NCBI GenBank assembly: GCA_013398275.1
Contig: VZSE01010018.1
Location: 689,256-753,255, forward strand
Direction: 5' to 3'
DNA length: 64,000 bases
From: Promerops cafer
Taxonomy: Eukaryota > Chordata > Aves > Passeriformes > Nectariniidae
Numbering within the stretch: the stretch's first letter is position 1; every line of letters begins with the position of its first letter. Both the position numbers and the translations under genes were made by a program. The notes beneath the pieces are model-generated. The model saw only the letters and a program-made list of their open reading frames with translations, was not told the origin of the DNA and made no database searches. This document shows positions 12,156 through 25,107 of the stretch, piece by piece.

Positions 12156-15073
12156 AGGGCCAAAGCTAAGTAAAAAGGCAAGAAAATTGCATTGCACTAC
12201 AGTGGCCATTTTGTCTTCTTCATGTTTTTTGAGGCACAAACTTAGAATAACCAATGTTTCCATGAAGAAAAAAAAATAAAAGGCTGTAAGACTCTGAAAT
12301 AGTGTATTGGCATTCACTTCCCAAAGGCTGAAAGGCAACTGCCTAACCATTCCCTCTAGCTGCAGCAATGCTTGGTAATTACAAAAGAAGAATGATGATT
12401 ACTACTCTTCCTCCTCCTTGGAAAAAGGATAGACCAGCCAAAGGGCAACAATATTTTTAAATTCTATGCCATACTTTCCCCTTATCCCCATGATTTAATC
12501 TGTAGTACTCAAACACTCCAATGTAACTCTAAAATATCATCTTATGGAAGTGGAAATGGCTAGATGGACTGTAATGTACACTTGGTCAGAGTTGTCATGG
12601 ATTCCATGTTAAAATTCATACCTGGAAAAAAATCATAAACTATAAAAATATGAATACAGACAGCTGTTTATCACTGAAATATTTGCCTGTCAGTGAGCAA
12701 AAGTGAAATTTGCACAATTATATCCACAGTATTCTCTATGATGTTAAGCTTTTCAGCTTTTGTTTCTTCAATAGGAAGATTTGCCTGGAATAATATTTGC
12801 TTGCTTTTCTGAAATATATTTTGGTTATGGTCAAGGGGTAAATTCACTATTGTCACCCCCTCAAAAAGACCTGTCATGATAGTTCATATAAGAATGTTAA
12901 ACAATAAAAAAGGGCAATAAATAATGTCAACCTTTTCAACTACAGGTTATTTTGATCCTTATTACGATAACGAAAAATATAAACAAACAGATGCAGAATT
13001 ATTTCATCATGTCACAGGAATCTGATCACACTTGACTGAGTCCTCTGGATTTAAGTTAAATTTTCTATCTAGTATCATATAAAAATATGAATATTTTGAA
13101 TAATAAATACATGTCCAAGCAATCTGATGATAGGATATATACGGTTTTTTGAAAAAGGAAATAAAATGTGCAAGGCGGTCTCTTTTAGCTTTTAGGGAAA
13201 GCTGGACCCTACAGTGGTGTTGCTGCTTTGTTGGTGTACCTGCCAACCTAAATTTTATTTCCTTCTGATGTTTCCCAAAATAGTATCTCTTAGAGCAAAC
13301 TGATCTTGCATCCTTTCTTCCACCTAGAAAATATAAGATACTCATCCTATCTTACAGAAAAGCTAGTAATGCCATGACCCAAGCCAGCACAAGCAAAACT
13401 ATAATATATCCATTTCTGATGTTGAATAATATAGACTTTCCCTAGCTGCTATGGTTTTTCTTACACATAAAGATACAAATAAATTCTTACTGAGTTAATA
13501 ATATTTTTTGTAGATCACTGAATGTGAGACAGCAAAAAGAAATCCAGAAACCTACATTCTCTTTTTCTGAAGGGGAATAAAACACATTCTAAAGAATTTA
13601 GCACCAAGTAGCTTTTGGGAAAAGATGAATTAATGTTAGACCAGTCTGGCAGCCTGCAGACATTAATTGTCTGTGTTCACTTATCCACATGGCTTCAATT
13701 TTTGTCCTGTCAATGTGTAAGCTGGGATGGATAAAAATAAGATCATTCACTTCCTTCAAACCACTCCTTACTTTATATATGTGAGCAAGCAAAATACTAC
13801 ATTTTGTTTGTTTTTTTAAAGATTCAGTAAAAATTCTCCTAGCCCCACACTGTCCTTTTGAATTTCTGGAAGATACCCTGCATAATTTCCTTTTCATTCC
13901 CAAAAGGGCCAGGAGCAGCACTCCCACAATGCTCTTACCAAAATGTCACCTGCTGAGGTTTCCAGGACAATTTTACAGAAGCAGTAAATCCAGAGAACAG
14001 TGCTGTCTGATGAACCTCAGGTGCATACTACCTTTCAGGCCTTCAAGGTTCATTCACCACTGGTTTCAAAGGATCCTTGCCTGGAGAGAGCTCAGGCAGG
14101 ACAGTCAGCCTTAAAAAACAAGGGAGAGCAATGGAGAATTATCCATAATAGTGAAAAAATACTCCTTGGGATATGCTAGGGAAGCAACCAGTACATAATG
14201 ATGATGAGTTAAGGGTGAAGAAAAGGAGGGGTAAAATGTCTTTTGAGGAGAAAACAACTACAGCAATTCCAAATGTGCAAAGCACTCCTTTCAGTGATAA
14301 GGAAAAAAGTGATAAAAGAAACTGTATGCTGTATGTTGGCAAGCTCCCTAAAGTCACTAGCTCCTGAACATTCAATTACTATGCTTATTCTTAGTGCCAG
14401 ATAGCACTCATCTGAAAAGAAAGGCTAAGGAAAAACAAAAGGAAAGAATTTTGGCACTAAGACCCTCTCCAAATGTGAGAATTGCAGCAAAGAAAATGAA
14501 GCACTTGGATTAAGTTTTTTCATTACGTCCTCTGTTGTTGCATTTGAATGTAAAGTGAAATCAAAGTCAGAAGATTTGTTATGGGTCAGCAAGAAGGAAG
14601 GAAAGGAGGTGGGAGTAGGGCTTTGTGCCAAAGAACATTTTTAAATTCATGATCCTCTTTCTAAGAACATGGGTTATTAACAAAAGGCAAAGAAAGGCAT
14701 GGCTTAAACAACATAATGATTTTAGAGTAAATCCTACAAACACAGATAATTATATACTTGGTTTAGTTCTCGAAGCTGCAATTTTAGTAGTTTTATTATT
14801 CTAAAGTACAATACATCATCAGATACTTTCCACAGTATAGTCATTTAATGTCTCCAAATTATAGTCTGCAAGCCAGAACTGGAGATTTGGTCTAAGTAAC
14901 AGAGTGGTAACTGCAGGAAATGTTGTGATGGATGTCAAGTCTTACAAGGTTCACTTTGCTGAACTAGAGTGCACCAAGAGAGATGTTGTTACAGTTCTAA
15001 AAGTTTAATCTGTCCACCTCCTACTGTTTGGATGTGAACAACCTTTTGAATTTTATGATAATAATAGGATTGA

Positions 15074-15141
15074 TTTTTTTTTTTCTTCCCTTTGCTTTCC
15101 TTCTTTTCTCTCCTCTTTTTTTTTTTTTTTTTTTTTTCTTT
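15074..15141. repeat. Long polypyrimidine tract
   Basis: About 68 bases are T/C with a single G interruption near 15094, ending in an uninterrupted stretch of more than 20 T. Such a tract can mimic a 3' splice site region or form triplex-like DNA. I see no exon downstream that would support splicing. Confidence 0.9.
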
Positions 15142-16263
15142 AACAAAGCCTGGGTACCAGCTGGATGGCAGGTTATTTTCTTAGAAATGGAGTTAGCCAA
15201 AGATTCAATAAAGACCTGGTGGAATGCTTTAATCAGCTGAGCTTGGGACTCCAGTTACAGAGAAGGTAATATTTCTAGTTGTTCTTATAGCTCAGCATCC
15301 TTTATTAGGAATTTCTCACAATGTTGTGCTAGTCTTAAAATTACTATCTGGCTGCAGGCTGAATCAAGCCCACATCTCAGTCTCTCTAAATAATGCACAG
15401 CCATGTATTATCAACCCTGAAATGTCACCATGTCTGTAAGAGACAAAGGTTTACTTGACAGAGAAAAAGTTGCCTTTAAAGAGGGCCAGGGACAGACAGG
15501 AGCTACTGCACGCTCACCCAGGATGCAACAAGACCTTCAGAGAAAAAGTAATGAACCAACAAGATTCATCTCACATGAGGAAATCTCTCACACAGAAATA
15601 ATAAATTAACACAAACACATAAATAGAAAGCTTCTCTCAAAAATATACATGGCTTCTGATGACGAAAACAATATAGGAAGGAGGAGTTTGGTCTTGCTAG
15701 AAGCAGGAGACTGCTGATAAGGAGATTTCTGCAAACCCACAAGGATCTAAGTATGTTTCCCTTCTTCCTTTTTCATAAAAATTGGCCACAGTTTAAAAGG
15801 TTTCTAACTCAAATGCAGAAACAGAATTCTTCCCCATCCACCCTAAACCCCCACCAAATTGTTGAATCCAGCAAAGTGGCAGTTAAACAAAGATGTTGAA
15901 TGAGAAACCTGGAAAGGGAAGATGAAGAAAACTGCCCTGGAAATATAAAAAATCCTAGTTCTTATATACTAAGTAGAGGCAAACAGCTTGAGTCCCTTCT
16001 GCTCACTGCAGTAGGAATGTCACACCAAGCACTAATGACTGCTCTGCACTACAAGAGAATGTCTCTGGGATGTGGCATTTCAAGTGTCAACTACAGCACT
16101 GCAGACATTCAGGCTTTGCCCTCAAAATATAAAATTGCTGGTACAAGTACTGTATTTTTAACATACCCTGTGAAGAAAAATGAAAGGCAACTATTTACAT
16201 GCGTGACTTTTCACCTGTTAATATCCCATCACATAATTTTCTTTCTCATCATTGCCTTGTGCT

Positions 16264-16800
16264 GAGAGCCAGCACAAGGAGCTTGTGGATGAGATCATGC
16301 TGGAGTAGGCACACTGCAAAAGGGCCACAGCCTGTGGAGGAACCATCCAAGAAAAATGAAAAATGAGGAGTGGGCAGAGAGAAACCACTGCCCATCACCT
16401 GGGCTGCTTGTAGGCTCAGTGGAGGGACTGAGAGTAATCTCTCTTGAGCAAGGTTGTGAAGTAATGAAGTAGATACTAGAAAGGAAGAATGAAAGGAGTG
16501 TAGAGTGAAGTTGATGTTGTAAACGTGGGAGGAAAGGTGTTTCAATGTTTGTCTCCTTTGTTTCCCTATACTGGAATAGGTAATAAAATATTTATGCTAA
16601 TTGGCAAAAACAATTGAGTTAAATTCCCCAACTCAAATCAGTTTTGGCTGCTGGAGTACTTTGTAGGTGATTTCTTAGTCTATAATTTGACCCATGAGTT
16701 TTCCTTCTCTCATTCCTCCTATTTTCTCCAATGTCCCTCTGGGAGGCATAGTGAGTGACTAGTTGCATGGGTGATTATCACTAGCTGGGGCAAATCCACC
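16264..16800 (+). mobile_element. Degenerate avian ERV LTR, plus strand
   Basis: The order of blocks matches an LTR family that is abundant in bird genomes. First comes a GATCATGCTGGAGTAGG block with a TGTGGAGGAACC neighbour (the family has repeated 'cccacgctggagcag' units). Then come GAAGTTGATG, GGGAGGAAAGGTGTTTCAA and a polyadenylation signal AATAAA at 16582-16587. After that are TAGGTGATTTCT, TTTGACCCATGAGTTTTCC, a TCCTCTCT/CTCTGGGAGG block, and the terminal TAGCTGGGGCAAATCCACC. The family ends in a CAACCCACCACA-like sequence, so the right edge here is eroded. The 5' part with its TG terminus is absent or unrecognisable. No internal retroviral genes flank it, so it is a decayed solo or truncated LTR. 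The class assignment (probably ERVL-type) is from memory and uncertain. Confidence 0.65.
16582..16587 (+). terminator. LTR polyadenylation signal AATAAA
   Basis: This AATAAA hexamer lies where the LTR family normally carries its poly-A signal, after the GGTGTTTCAA block. It supports the plus-strand orientation of the 16264-16800 remnant. Whether it still works is unknown. Confidence 0.5.
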
Positions 16801-19234
16801 CTGGATATCAGCCATGGACCTGTGCTGTGGCCCAAAAAATCAGCTGTCTGGCTCATCCTTTAATTGAGTTCAAATGCTTCCATCACTCTGGTAAGGAGGC
16901 ACCTGAACTGCTCCAGCAACTTGCCCTTACAGGAGGAGAAAGCAGTAACATATTTAAGAGTAAGGGAAGTTTTCACAAGTAAATCTTTGCTGTATTAATT
17001 CAATACCATTAATTTCAACAATCCTCTTATACAACTCGAAATCAAAATCCCAGTTAACTTGTTTTATCCTTTTGCTGTCATTGCAAGAGATTTTGTTTGA
17101 ATAACGTGGCTTTTTCACTCCAGTCAAGCATTTCATTTGGTTTTATCCTGCTGAAAAGCTAAAGTCCCGTGTTTCTGACAACTATCTGGCTGTTAAAATG
17201 AATGCTGCAGATTGAGCATTGCAAGACTGCAAAGTGGAATTTAAGCAGAGATAAACAGGAAGACCAGAAGTAAGCAGGGTTCAAACCATAGCCGCCTTCA
17301 AAAGCTAGTAAATATGGGGGGGAAAAAATGTGTCTGTGACTTCAAACCTAGCTTGAAAGCCAGTAAATTTTAGAAATGAGATTGTTAGAAGGAAAGAGCC
17401 CTGGGTAAGTGTGAGCTGAATAAAGCAATCGAAGTAAAAACAACTCATTTCAGTTTTGGGAGTGGGTATCACTGATGGCTCTTTCAGATTCTTTGCCAGT
17501 CTATGAACTCCCGAAGGAGACAGTCGCCTGGCAAAAAGAATCTTCAACCCTTCCTCTTGTGTTGCTGGGTGGAAACTCTGGGAAAACATATTCATACATT
17601 TTTTAAAAGCAGTACGTTGTTCAGCAAAAACAAGAGAAGTGACAGCAGCCATTTTCAGACTATCTGCCACATTCTGACAGATAAGTTCTCCAGAAAAATA
17701 TTATGATTATTTAAATGTTTTCTGGAATTTCTGACCTCATTACAGACAAGAAACTTATTCACCAGTCACACTGAAATTTTGCTGTATTGAATTTCCAGTC
17801 TTTTGATTTTAGCACGTGATCACACTGTAGAAGCTCTAGAAAGAATACTTTTTTACATTCTTCTTTGGTGTTCTGCTCTTATGACAGTATATAATCTTAG
17901 GATGTCCAGTGTGTTCATATCGAATGGAGCCAGTTCCACTGGGACTGGGGACACCAGTAATTCAATAAAAATAAGTGATTCTTCTTCACCAACACAATCC
18001 CAACCCCACAGAGCTGAGAACAAAGGAGTTAAATAATGATGACTCAGTAGGGGCCTGTAGGGTGCTGAAATACCCTTTTCTTTAAATCAGCACTTCGTAT
18101 TCCATTGAGTGATGGAAGCATTTGTCTCAACCAAACTACATCCCGCAATCCAAGCCTTTTATTTGCCCTTTTCTTTTAATTTGAGAAAGCGGAGACATAA
18201 ATACCTATCCCTCAACATTTAGCCTGCTACGCTCTACAAAGCATAACAGAAGAAATATTTAAAGAACGAAAGAAAAAGGGCAGGGCTGGCTCAGACCAAT
18301 TACATTGCGCTGCTAGAGGAAAATTCCCAAATTTTCAGAGGACTTTATGGGAAGCTGCTTTTAAAACCAGTTCAACGCTGTCCAAGTTCACAAGACGCAA
18401 ACTAATTTCTTTTGCAGCTTTAGCACCGTTAAGTGTTTGTCATAACGTATTTGGGTGACATCTGAATTGTTCAGCCTAAAAGCAAAAAATCTACATCCCA
18501 ACACTAATCTCATAGACTGTGAGGACTAAGAGCTCAATCTGCTTGACACAGCAGGGAAAAAATAATCATCAAAACAGCTCAGATTACAGTCTATCAAATT
18601 TTCGAAACTAAGAAACTGCATTTGAACTGTATTACTAACCACATCTACTTTTATTAAACTTGAAATCCTGTAAGCACTGGAGGCAGAGGTTTGTGAAGTT
18701 TTAAAATCTGCTCAGAGATTGTCTGATGAGGAAGAAACACTCAGAAACCCAAGGAATTTTAACTTAAATTATGCAACACTATTTTAACTGAACTGAGCTA
18801 TCAAAGCTTCATTTTTACACAAATCTTTCATGTTTCTAAGTTCTGTGGTTTTTTTTATTTTCAAGGATAACAATCTAAAAATACATGAACTTAGAACAAA
18901 ACTCATACTTTGAAAAGTTTTCCCTTTATTTTATTCGAAAGTGAAAGCAAATTCTACTGAGATTCCGCAGATATCTGTCCTGGATGCAGATTTATGCTCT
19001 ACTTTCTATTACAACTGAGAGATTTCTGGATACCCCGAGGTCACAAGCACTCTGGATAACTGAAATCAACAAGGTGCAATTCCACTATGGTAAATGCATG
19101 AAGTACTATTCTTAGGAAAGACAAAGTTGCACAAATGCACAAACACAAAAGGACTAAAATGGGAGCATTCTTGCAGAAAAAGTCTGGACAAATGGCAGAT
19201 CCATTAGGAACCCTCAATGCAATGTTTGGGGAAG
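16801..19234. other. Unannotated AT-rich non-coding DNA
   Basis: No gene or recognisable element. The 17305-17670 and 17503-17706 open frames overlap on opposite strands and have no recognisable domain. Confidence 0.6.
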
Positions 19235-19690
19235 GGAGGGAAGCAGTTCTGTTAGGTCATATTGATAGGAGTGGTTGGGCAACATGCTGAAGTGGTGATT
19301 CCATTGGTGAGACCTCAGCAAGAGAACTGTGTGAGTTGCTAGCATTCCCTCAGGAAAGCTGGAAAAAGCCAGTCCAGAGAACAGCAATAAGAATGACAAA
19401 TTGTTTAGAAAACATGACGCACAAAAAGGATGAAAGATTGAGGTTGTTTAGTCTAGGAAACAGTATATTTAGAGGAAAAGCAAAACAGTTCTGAAACAAC
19501 AAGAATTATTTTCCATATGGTCAAAGAGAAAGTTAGGAAGCAATTTACTTGATCTGCACACAGGAACTCACTCTTTAGCTGTAAAAGAAAACTATGTCCA
19601 GGAAACAGTTGTAAAGAAAGGGTTTTGAGAATCTTTGAAGAGTTTAGGACCAAAAAGGCAGTGTCGATATCAAGATACAAGGATATCAGC
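19235..19690 (+). mobile_element. Ancient, highly diverged CR1-type LINE fragment
   Basis: This segment follows the block order of the 3' part of old CR1 elements, from the end of the reverse transcriptase ORF into the 3' region. There is a GGTGAGACCTCAGCAAGAGAACTGTGT block, which corresponds to the conserved coding region around 'RPHLEYC'. It is followed by CCAGAGAACAGCAATAAGAATGA, then TTTAGAAAACATGACGC, then GGATGAAAGATTGAGG-TTGTTTAGTCTAGG, and finally weak similarity around GTTGTAAAGAAAG and AATCTTTGAAGAG. Stops occur in every frame. Divergence is much greater than in the copy at 25108-25540, so insertion was much earlier. The ends are fuzzy by tens of bases. Confidence 0.7.
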
Positions 19691-20222
19691 ATTGCCACTG
19701 ACTGGCCTCCTTGACCACTGAATTGCTGAACTCCCAATATCTAGCATTGCTTTCCTTTAATTCTCTAATGAATAGCTGTATTTTTTGCACTGGTCTCACT
19801 CCTTTTTCTGTTGAGAAGGTGAAAAACATTCCTGATTACCAGCAGTAGGTATTCCTGAGATGCTGGCGTGCAATTCTGCATTAAGTTTGGAGAGGATGGA
19901 GATGCTGTTTCAGAATCCAACCCCGAGCTTTGTTACCCAGCACAAAGGCAAAGCTGTTCCACTCTCCTGCTTACAGCTGCAAGCAAGACCCAAATTCAGC
20001 CCTCTCAACACTAAGTAATTGGCTGTGAATTCAGATGAGGAAGTGGCTTGCTCACAAGGGTCTGATTCCAGCAAAACCACCTTCCTACTTCTCCAGATTT
20101 ATTTTTTTTAATTTCAAGTTTTTTGTTGTTTTTTTTTTCCTGGGGGAAATTAATAAAAAAACACTGAATTATGTAAAGGCCTCCTGGAAATGTTTAACTA
20201 CAAATCATAGAACCCAAAATAG

Positions 20223-20242
20223 AAAAAAAAAAAAAAGGGGGG
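20223..20242. repeat. Poly-A directly followed by poly-G
   Basis: Fourteen A residues are followed by six G residues and then AAAAG. This is low-complexity purine sequence with no recognisable associated element. Confidence 0.85.
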
Positions 20243-21129
20243 AAAAGACCCGTCCAACAAAATACAAAGCATGTGCTGTGATTCAGGTGTGATTTTCTTT
20301 CTTTATAAACACAAAAATGTTGTTGGCATGTGCATGCACAAATCATAGGTAAATTGCTGTTAATAATGAAATGCTCTGCAAAAGTACAATGGTTCCAGTA
20401 AATGTCAGAACACATCTGCTCTAATTAAAAATTAACCGTATCATTAAAGTTATATTACCAGTTAATTTCTGAAAATGCTTAATTATTAGAGAGTTATCCC
20501 CCCAGCTTCCAGGGAAGAATTAGAAATATTGCACTTCTGTGTTTAAATCTTTCTCTGCCAAGCACTTTAAAGTTTTAAAAGGCATATATTTTAAGGTATT
20601 TGGGAGATATAAGGGCTTTGATTATTACACTATAAAGCCAATAAACCTTGTGTCATGGCAGATTTTACCCACTCCTTGGAAATGTCTTGAAACAGATTCT
20701 TTTTTCTCCCACTTTCTATGGGAGCTGAGACTTAGGGAAAGATGCCACTTGTGACAGCAGCAAATCTGGCCCAGAGCCTTTCTCGAGAGGAGCCTTTTTT
20801 TTGGCTTCATGCTCCTCCACATCATGTGTCAGCTCTGGCACCAGCTCAGTGTGACAAGCAACTTTAAGTGAGAAATTATTAACACAGCTAGACTAACCTG
20901 AATTTAACCTTATTACCTGATCTTAGATGCTTTCAGATTTAAGTTACATGAGGTTTCTGTTTGTTATAACTGCCTGTAGTTTAACTTGAGTGATTCTCAA
21001 ATCTGCAAGGGCCAAAGCCAGAAGCATTAGAGACAAGAACTTACTGGTGTCTCTGTGAGCTCTGCTGTCTGATTTCCCATAAGCATTCCTCTAATAGCTC
21101 TCCAATCCATGACATGGTTTTTTTGGTTG

Positions 21130-21148
21130 TTTTTTTTTTTTTTTTTTT
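21130..21148. repeat. Poly-T tract (19 T)
   Basis: An uninterrupted T run preceded by TTTTGGTTG and followed by CCAAAAGAC. No mobile element body is recognised on the minus strand side. Confidence 0.9.
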
Positions 21149-23464
21149 CCAAAAGACTTCCATATCAGCAGATGCAATATGATCATTGTACAGAGTCAGA
21201 GCAACCTTAATCCAAGTCAATCAAGCCCTTTTACAGCCAGCTAGGTATTATGATAAAATTTTACTTGGCTATCTGTACAAATACAATCAAGCAGTTAATT
21301 GCCTAATTTAATGCACAGAGTAAACAGACAGTACTTGCAACTGACAGCACCAGGTGGACTGAACATTTCTCATTCAAACCAGACATACAGCATGAAACTT
21401 AAATACAGGAATCAACATAAGAGCAGAGAGAGTGCAGAGGAAAAAATGTATCTTAATTATGGGGTATCGACTTTCTGTAACAGATTGTCCTTCTAATTCA
21501 CCCCATCTTAATCAACCTGCCAACTTGCTTGGGAAACAAACCAGCAGCTGCACACCCAGAGCTCTGCTTATCAGGCATACAGGTGTCCTTGTTTGCATGT
21601 CGTAGTTATCCTGTGGTTCACTCTAGTGTCAGGGTTTGCACTGGAGGAATATAAAAAATCCTCAGGGCCCAGAAAGAAAATATCCTGTCTGCTGTCAAGA
21701 ATGACTGCAGGCTCGGGTGAAAGGAATAGAGGTTGTTTTAAACAGCATCCAATCTACTTATGCAGCTGGCACTGTCCTGGCTGGGATGTTGCATTTTGAG
21801 GTACAGCAGAAGAGGAAAATCAGGTCCTACGGTTGTGTTTGGAGAAGAAGGTAACAGCCCCTTCTGAGCATCACCAAACTGTGTAGGGGGACTGAGACAT
21901 GCACATTAATGTGGGGGATCAGTAAAATAGCAACCACAAGGAAAACATGGGTAAGGATAAGCCTTAGCTAAGCAAAGAGCAGTAACTATTTGCTATAAAG
22001 GCTGTAGGAACAGATACAACCTGGAAACTGAGATAAACCACCATGACCTGAAAGATTTTTGAAGACTCAGAACACAACTTAGTCCAACCCACAGAAATAG
22101 CTCAGCAAATGTTTAAATTCGAGAATGGCAGTTGGACTACTGCCATAAATCTCATATCTGTTAGAGAGGGGAAAAAAAAGTGTTGGTTAACTTGAAATAA
22201 TAAGCCTAGATTTACATGAGCTCACCTAGAAAACAAGATTACCTCAAGATTAGAGACCTAAACAGGTCATCCTCTGAGATATAGCTGGAAAACAAACTTT
22301 CATTTGGTCCTGTTAAAAGTTAATAGCAAGTTTTGCCAGAGTTCCTATGAAGATGTTTTGGTTTAGGATACATTAGATGTAGCTTAATGAAATCTACTCT
22401 CCTTTATTTGTCCTAGATAGATTTTGAAAAACACAGCTTTCTTTACCGCAAATGAAATTATAAGTACTTGAAGAACAAAAAAATCAATTCATTTTCAAAA
22501 ATAATTACAATAAAATAAAAACTTCTTAGTAAAAAAAATCAATGATCAAATATTCCTTGAAGTATTACATGCAGCTAAATTAATAGATTTTTAAGGCATA
22601 AAATTAAAGCTTCATAATCTGAGTCATTCACATGTTTGACAGACTTTTCTAATTTAATGGAGATAAACACGAGTTTAAAAGAAAAAGTATCTTATATTTT
22701 CAAGTTCATAATCAACAAAACTTCTGTTAGAAGTTACTCTGCTGCTAGGGTCCACTTTTTCAGAACTTAACTGAACAATCTGCTGGAGGAGGTGCGATGC
22801 ATGGGCACTTTCTGGACAATGTTGAGTAGGAAACACAGGTGACATGGGGAGTGAATTAAAAAGCTTTACTAAAGACCCCTTGGAGGACATAATTTTGCCA
22901 CAGGGCATAAACTGAGGATGTAAAATGGGTATAGCAAGCAGAACTATGCTAGGAGGACAATGCCCATGAAGTAACATGCTTCTAAAAGTGCAAAAAAGGA
23001 GCAGACATTGTTTTCAAAAGAAAAGTGAAGGGAATATAAAGGGTAAAGAAGGGCAGGGCAACAGTTTTGAATGGATCTGTCAACTATCCTGGAGACAGAC
23101 AGAGAAAAAATCAAAATGGCTTGATCCGTACAATGGAAAAATGTAATCCTTTATCTAGATGAGGAATTCTGCTCTAAAATAAGAGTATTTAAGTTTGTAC
23201 AGGAGAGTGGAAAATGAGGTCAGCTTGGCATGTTCAGTAACAATCTGTCTCGTAGGCAGACCCCATAGTTTGGAGAAAGCTATTCTGAACCTACTTCAGT
23301 TTAAAACTCAACTTTAATCCCCTTGTTTCTAAAACAAGACCCAAACTGTCTTATTTCACTTCTAATCCAAACCCCAGGGCTGTCCAGCCACTATAAAGAG
23401 TACTAGGAAAAGGCTAATTTGTATTCAGGTTTTCCTGCATACCTGCCAGTGTGGCTATTAAACA

Positions 23465-23560
23465 TTCACATGCGCATGCACACATGTACAGACACTCACT
23501 GTGTACACACAGGCATATGGGCTCCGTGTCTGTGCAGCTGTGCACACACACACACATCTC
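23465..23560. repeat. CA/TG-rich low-complexity block with (CA)7
   Basis: A stretch rich in alternating purine-pyrimidine steps begins with CACATGCGCATGCACACATG and ends in a perfect (CA)7 at 23543-23556. Alternating steps of this kind favour Z-DNA. It looks like a degenerate CA microsatellite region. Confidence 0.8.
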
Positions 23561-25107
23561 TCAGGAATACTGTATGTGCTTAACAATGCCTGTGCAGTTT
23601 GGCTTTTTAGCTCCCTAGCTACCCTGAAAGCTATTTTTCCTTATTTAAAGTTTTACTTGGGATGTAAGTCCACTATAAAAAGTGAGGTGTTACTAGGAAG
23701 TGATCATTTGGGAATTTTTCTCTGTCTTTTGATGATGTTTTACTTTGTACTATTTGATTAGCTTGCATTTTTATTTGACTTGAAAATAAATATTTGCCTA
23801 AATCTGAAAAGAAAAAAAAAATCTTATTTTATAATTGAAATCCATCATCTATTCTTCACAAAAGCAGTGACTTGCTGAAAATCACTAGCCTAAAAGGGAT
23901 CCTGTATCAGGCCAAAACTAGAGCATACATGATACCTGTCATGGTTGATAGCTAAAGGTTGGGTTCTAGAGATTAAATACTGCTTGGCATGCTCTTGGTG
24001 GGAAGGAAGAAATAAAAAGAAGCAGCAAAAATATTCTCTTCTATTTGTTCAATTCATACAGTATTTCATTTCCAGACTGGAAACTATGGAGAAAAATATT
24101 GGTTTTACTGAATATCTGATTGAACTGTAGGCAATATTAATGAAATACAGCAAAATACTTTGAGAGGTTTTTTGGTTTTGACTTTGGGATAATGGGGCAA
24201 AATGCTATTTGAACAGAATCAATGCGTTAAACGTGGCTTCCATCCTTTCAGAATGCATAGCCAAGCTCACAGATCCTCCCCTCTCATGTGCTGGGATAAA
24301 CTTAAGCGAAAATGTAAGTACCCTTCTAGTTAAAACCACTCTGTCCTCTGTAAATATAAATTTATTTTAACAAAGGCCTCTTTCAGTAATATAAATAATG
24401 ATAAAAATAATGGAGTTGCCAATGTTGACTTGGTTCAATATCTGGGACAAGTATCCCCTTAGGTAAAGCCAGTAAGCCTTCTGAAGTCAGCTATTACATT
24501 ATTAATCCTATCACTCCTGAAATGCTTTATTCCATTTATTACCTGTGTCAGCATGCAGCCCACCTTCACACCTCAAAATGGTGATCCAGCATCAGGCATT
24601 TCCTAATGGTGTTTAAGTGCAAGGGATTTAGTTTGCTTTACTTTGCCTGTCAGAGCCTTCTACATGATTTCCTATCCTCAGCTGCTGAAAACCTTTCCAT
24701 ATGGCTTGGAAAATAAAATGTTATCTTTGTACTTCCCAATATGCCACTTGAGAATATCTTGGTTTAAAGTTGTAGCTTCTGAAGAAGTTTGTTTGTTTGT
24801 TTTTAAAGAAGGCTGACTTTATGTAAAAGCTCTCTTTTTCTGGGGTGACATCCCCTCTTGCCTGCTGAGGATATAGCACCAAAATGAGACTGAATATGGC
24901 CTGAGAAACAGTGATTTGTTTCCAGATTTTCTATCTAGTTTTCTTTTTCTGATACAGGCCTGGGGGCATTTATTTTCTAAACCTTAAGGCAAACAGGTGT
25001 TTTGCATTAAGCATGGGTTTGGTAGGGTTCTGTGAGACTTTCTAGCTATTATTAACAGGAACAAATCCACTCCTTTAGGGGAAGATTTAATAGGTGAGCC
25101 ACTCTAT

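Larger units (their letters stand above)
8101..16263. other. Unannotated AT-rich non-coding DNA
   Basis: No gene or recognisable transposon is seen. The stretch holds a GGGGGCGGGGG box at 8793-8803, a perfect hairpin at 8934-8971, a steroid-receptor-like palindrome at 9996-10010, a CAA microsatellite near 10734-10751, an A/T-rich run at 12126-12155 and a long pyrimidine tract at 15074-15141. The longest open frames (about 120 codons) are unremarkable. Confidence 0.6.
19691..25107. other. Unannotated AT-rich non-coding DNA with simple repeats
   Basis: No gene is supported. It contains T-rich sequence near 20100-20140, an A-then-G homopolymer pair at 20223-20242, a 19-base T run at 21130-21148, a TG/CA-rich block at 23465-23560 and short GTTT repeats near 24788-24803. 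The open frame at 22675-22977 has no recognisable domain. Confidence 0.6.

Noticed and set aside
20205..20236. AATCATAGAACCC followed by poly-A, resembling a reversed CR1 tail
   Set aside because: No further CR1 blocks follow in either direction.
23862..23888. Similarity to the MIR SINE core (GTGACTTGCTGAAAATCAC)
   Set aside because: Too short and too diverged to call by eye. A profile search would be needed.
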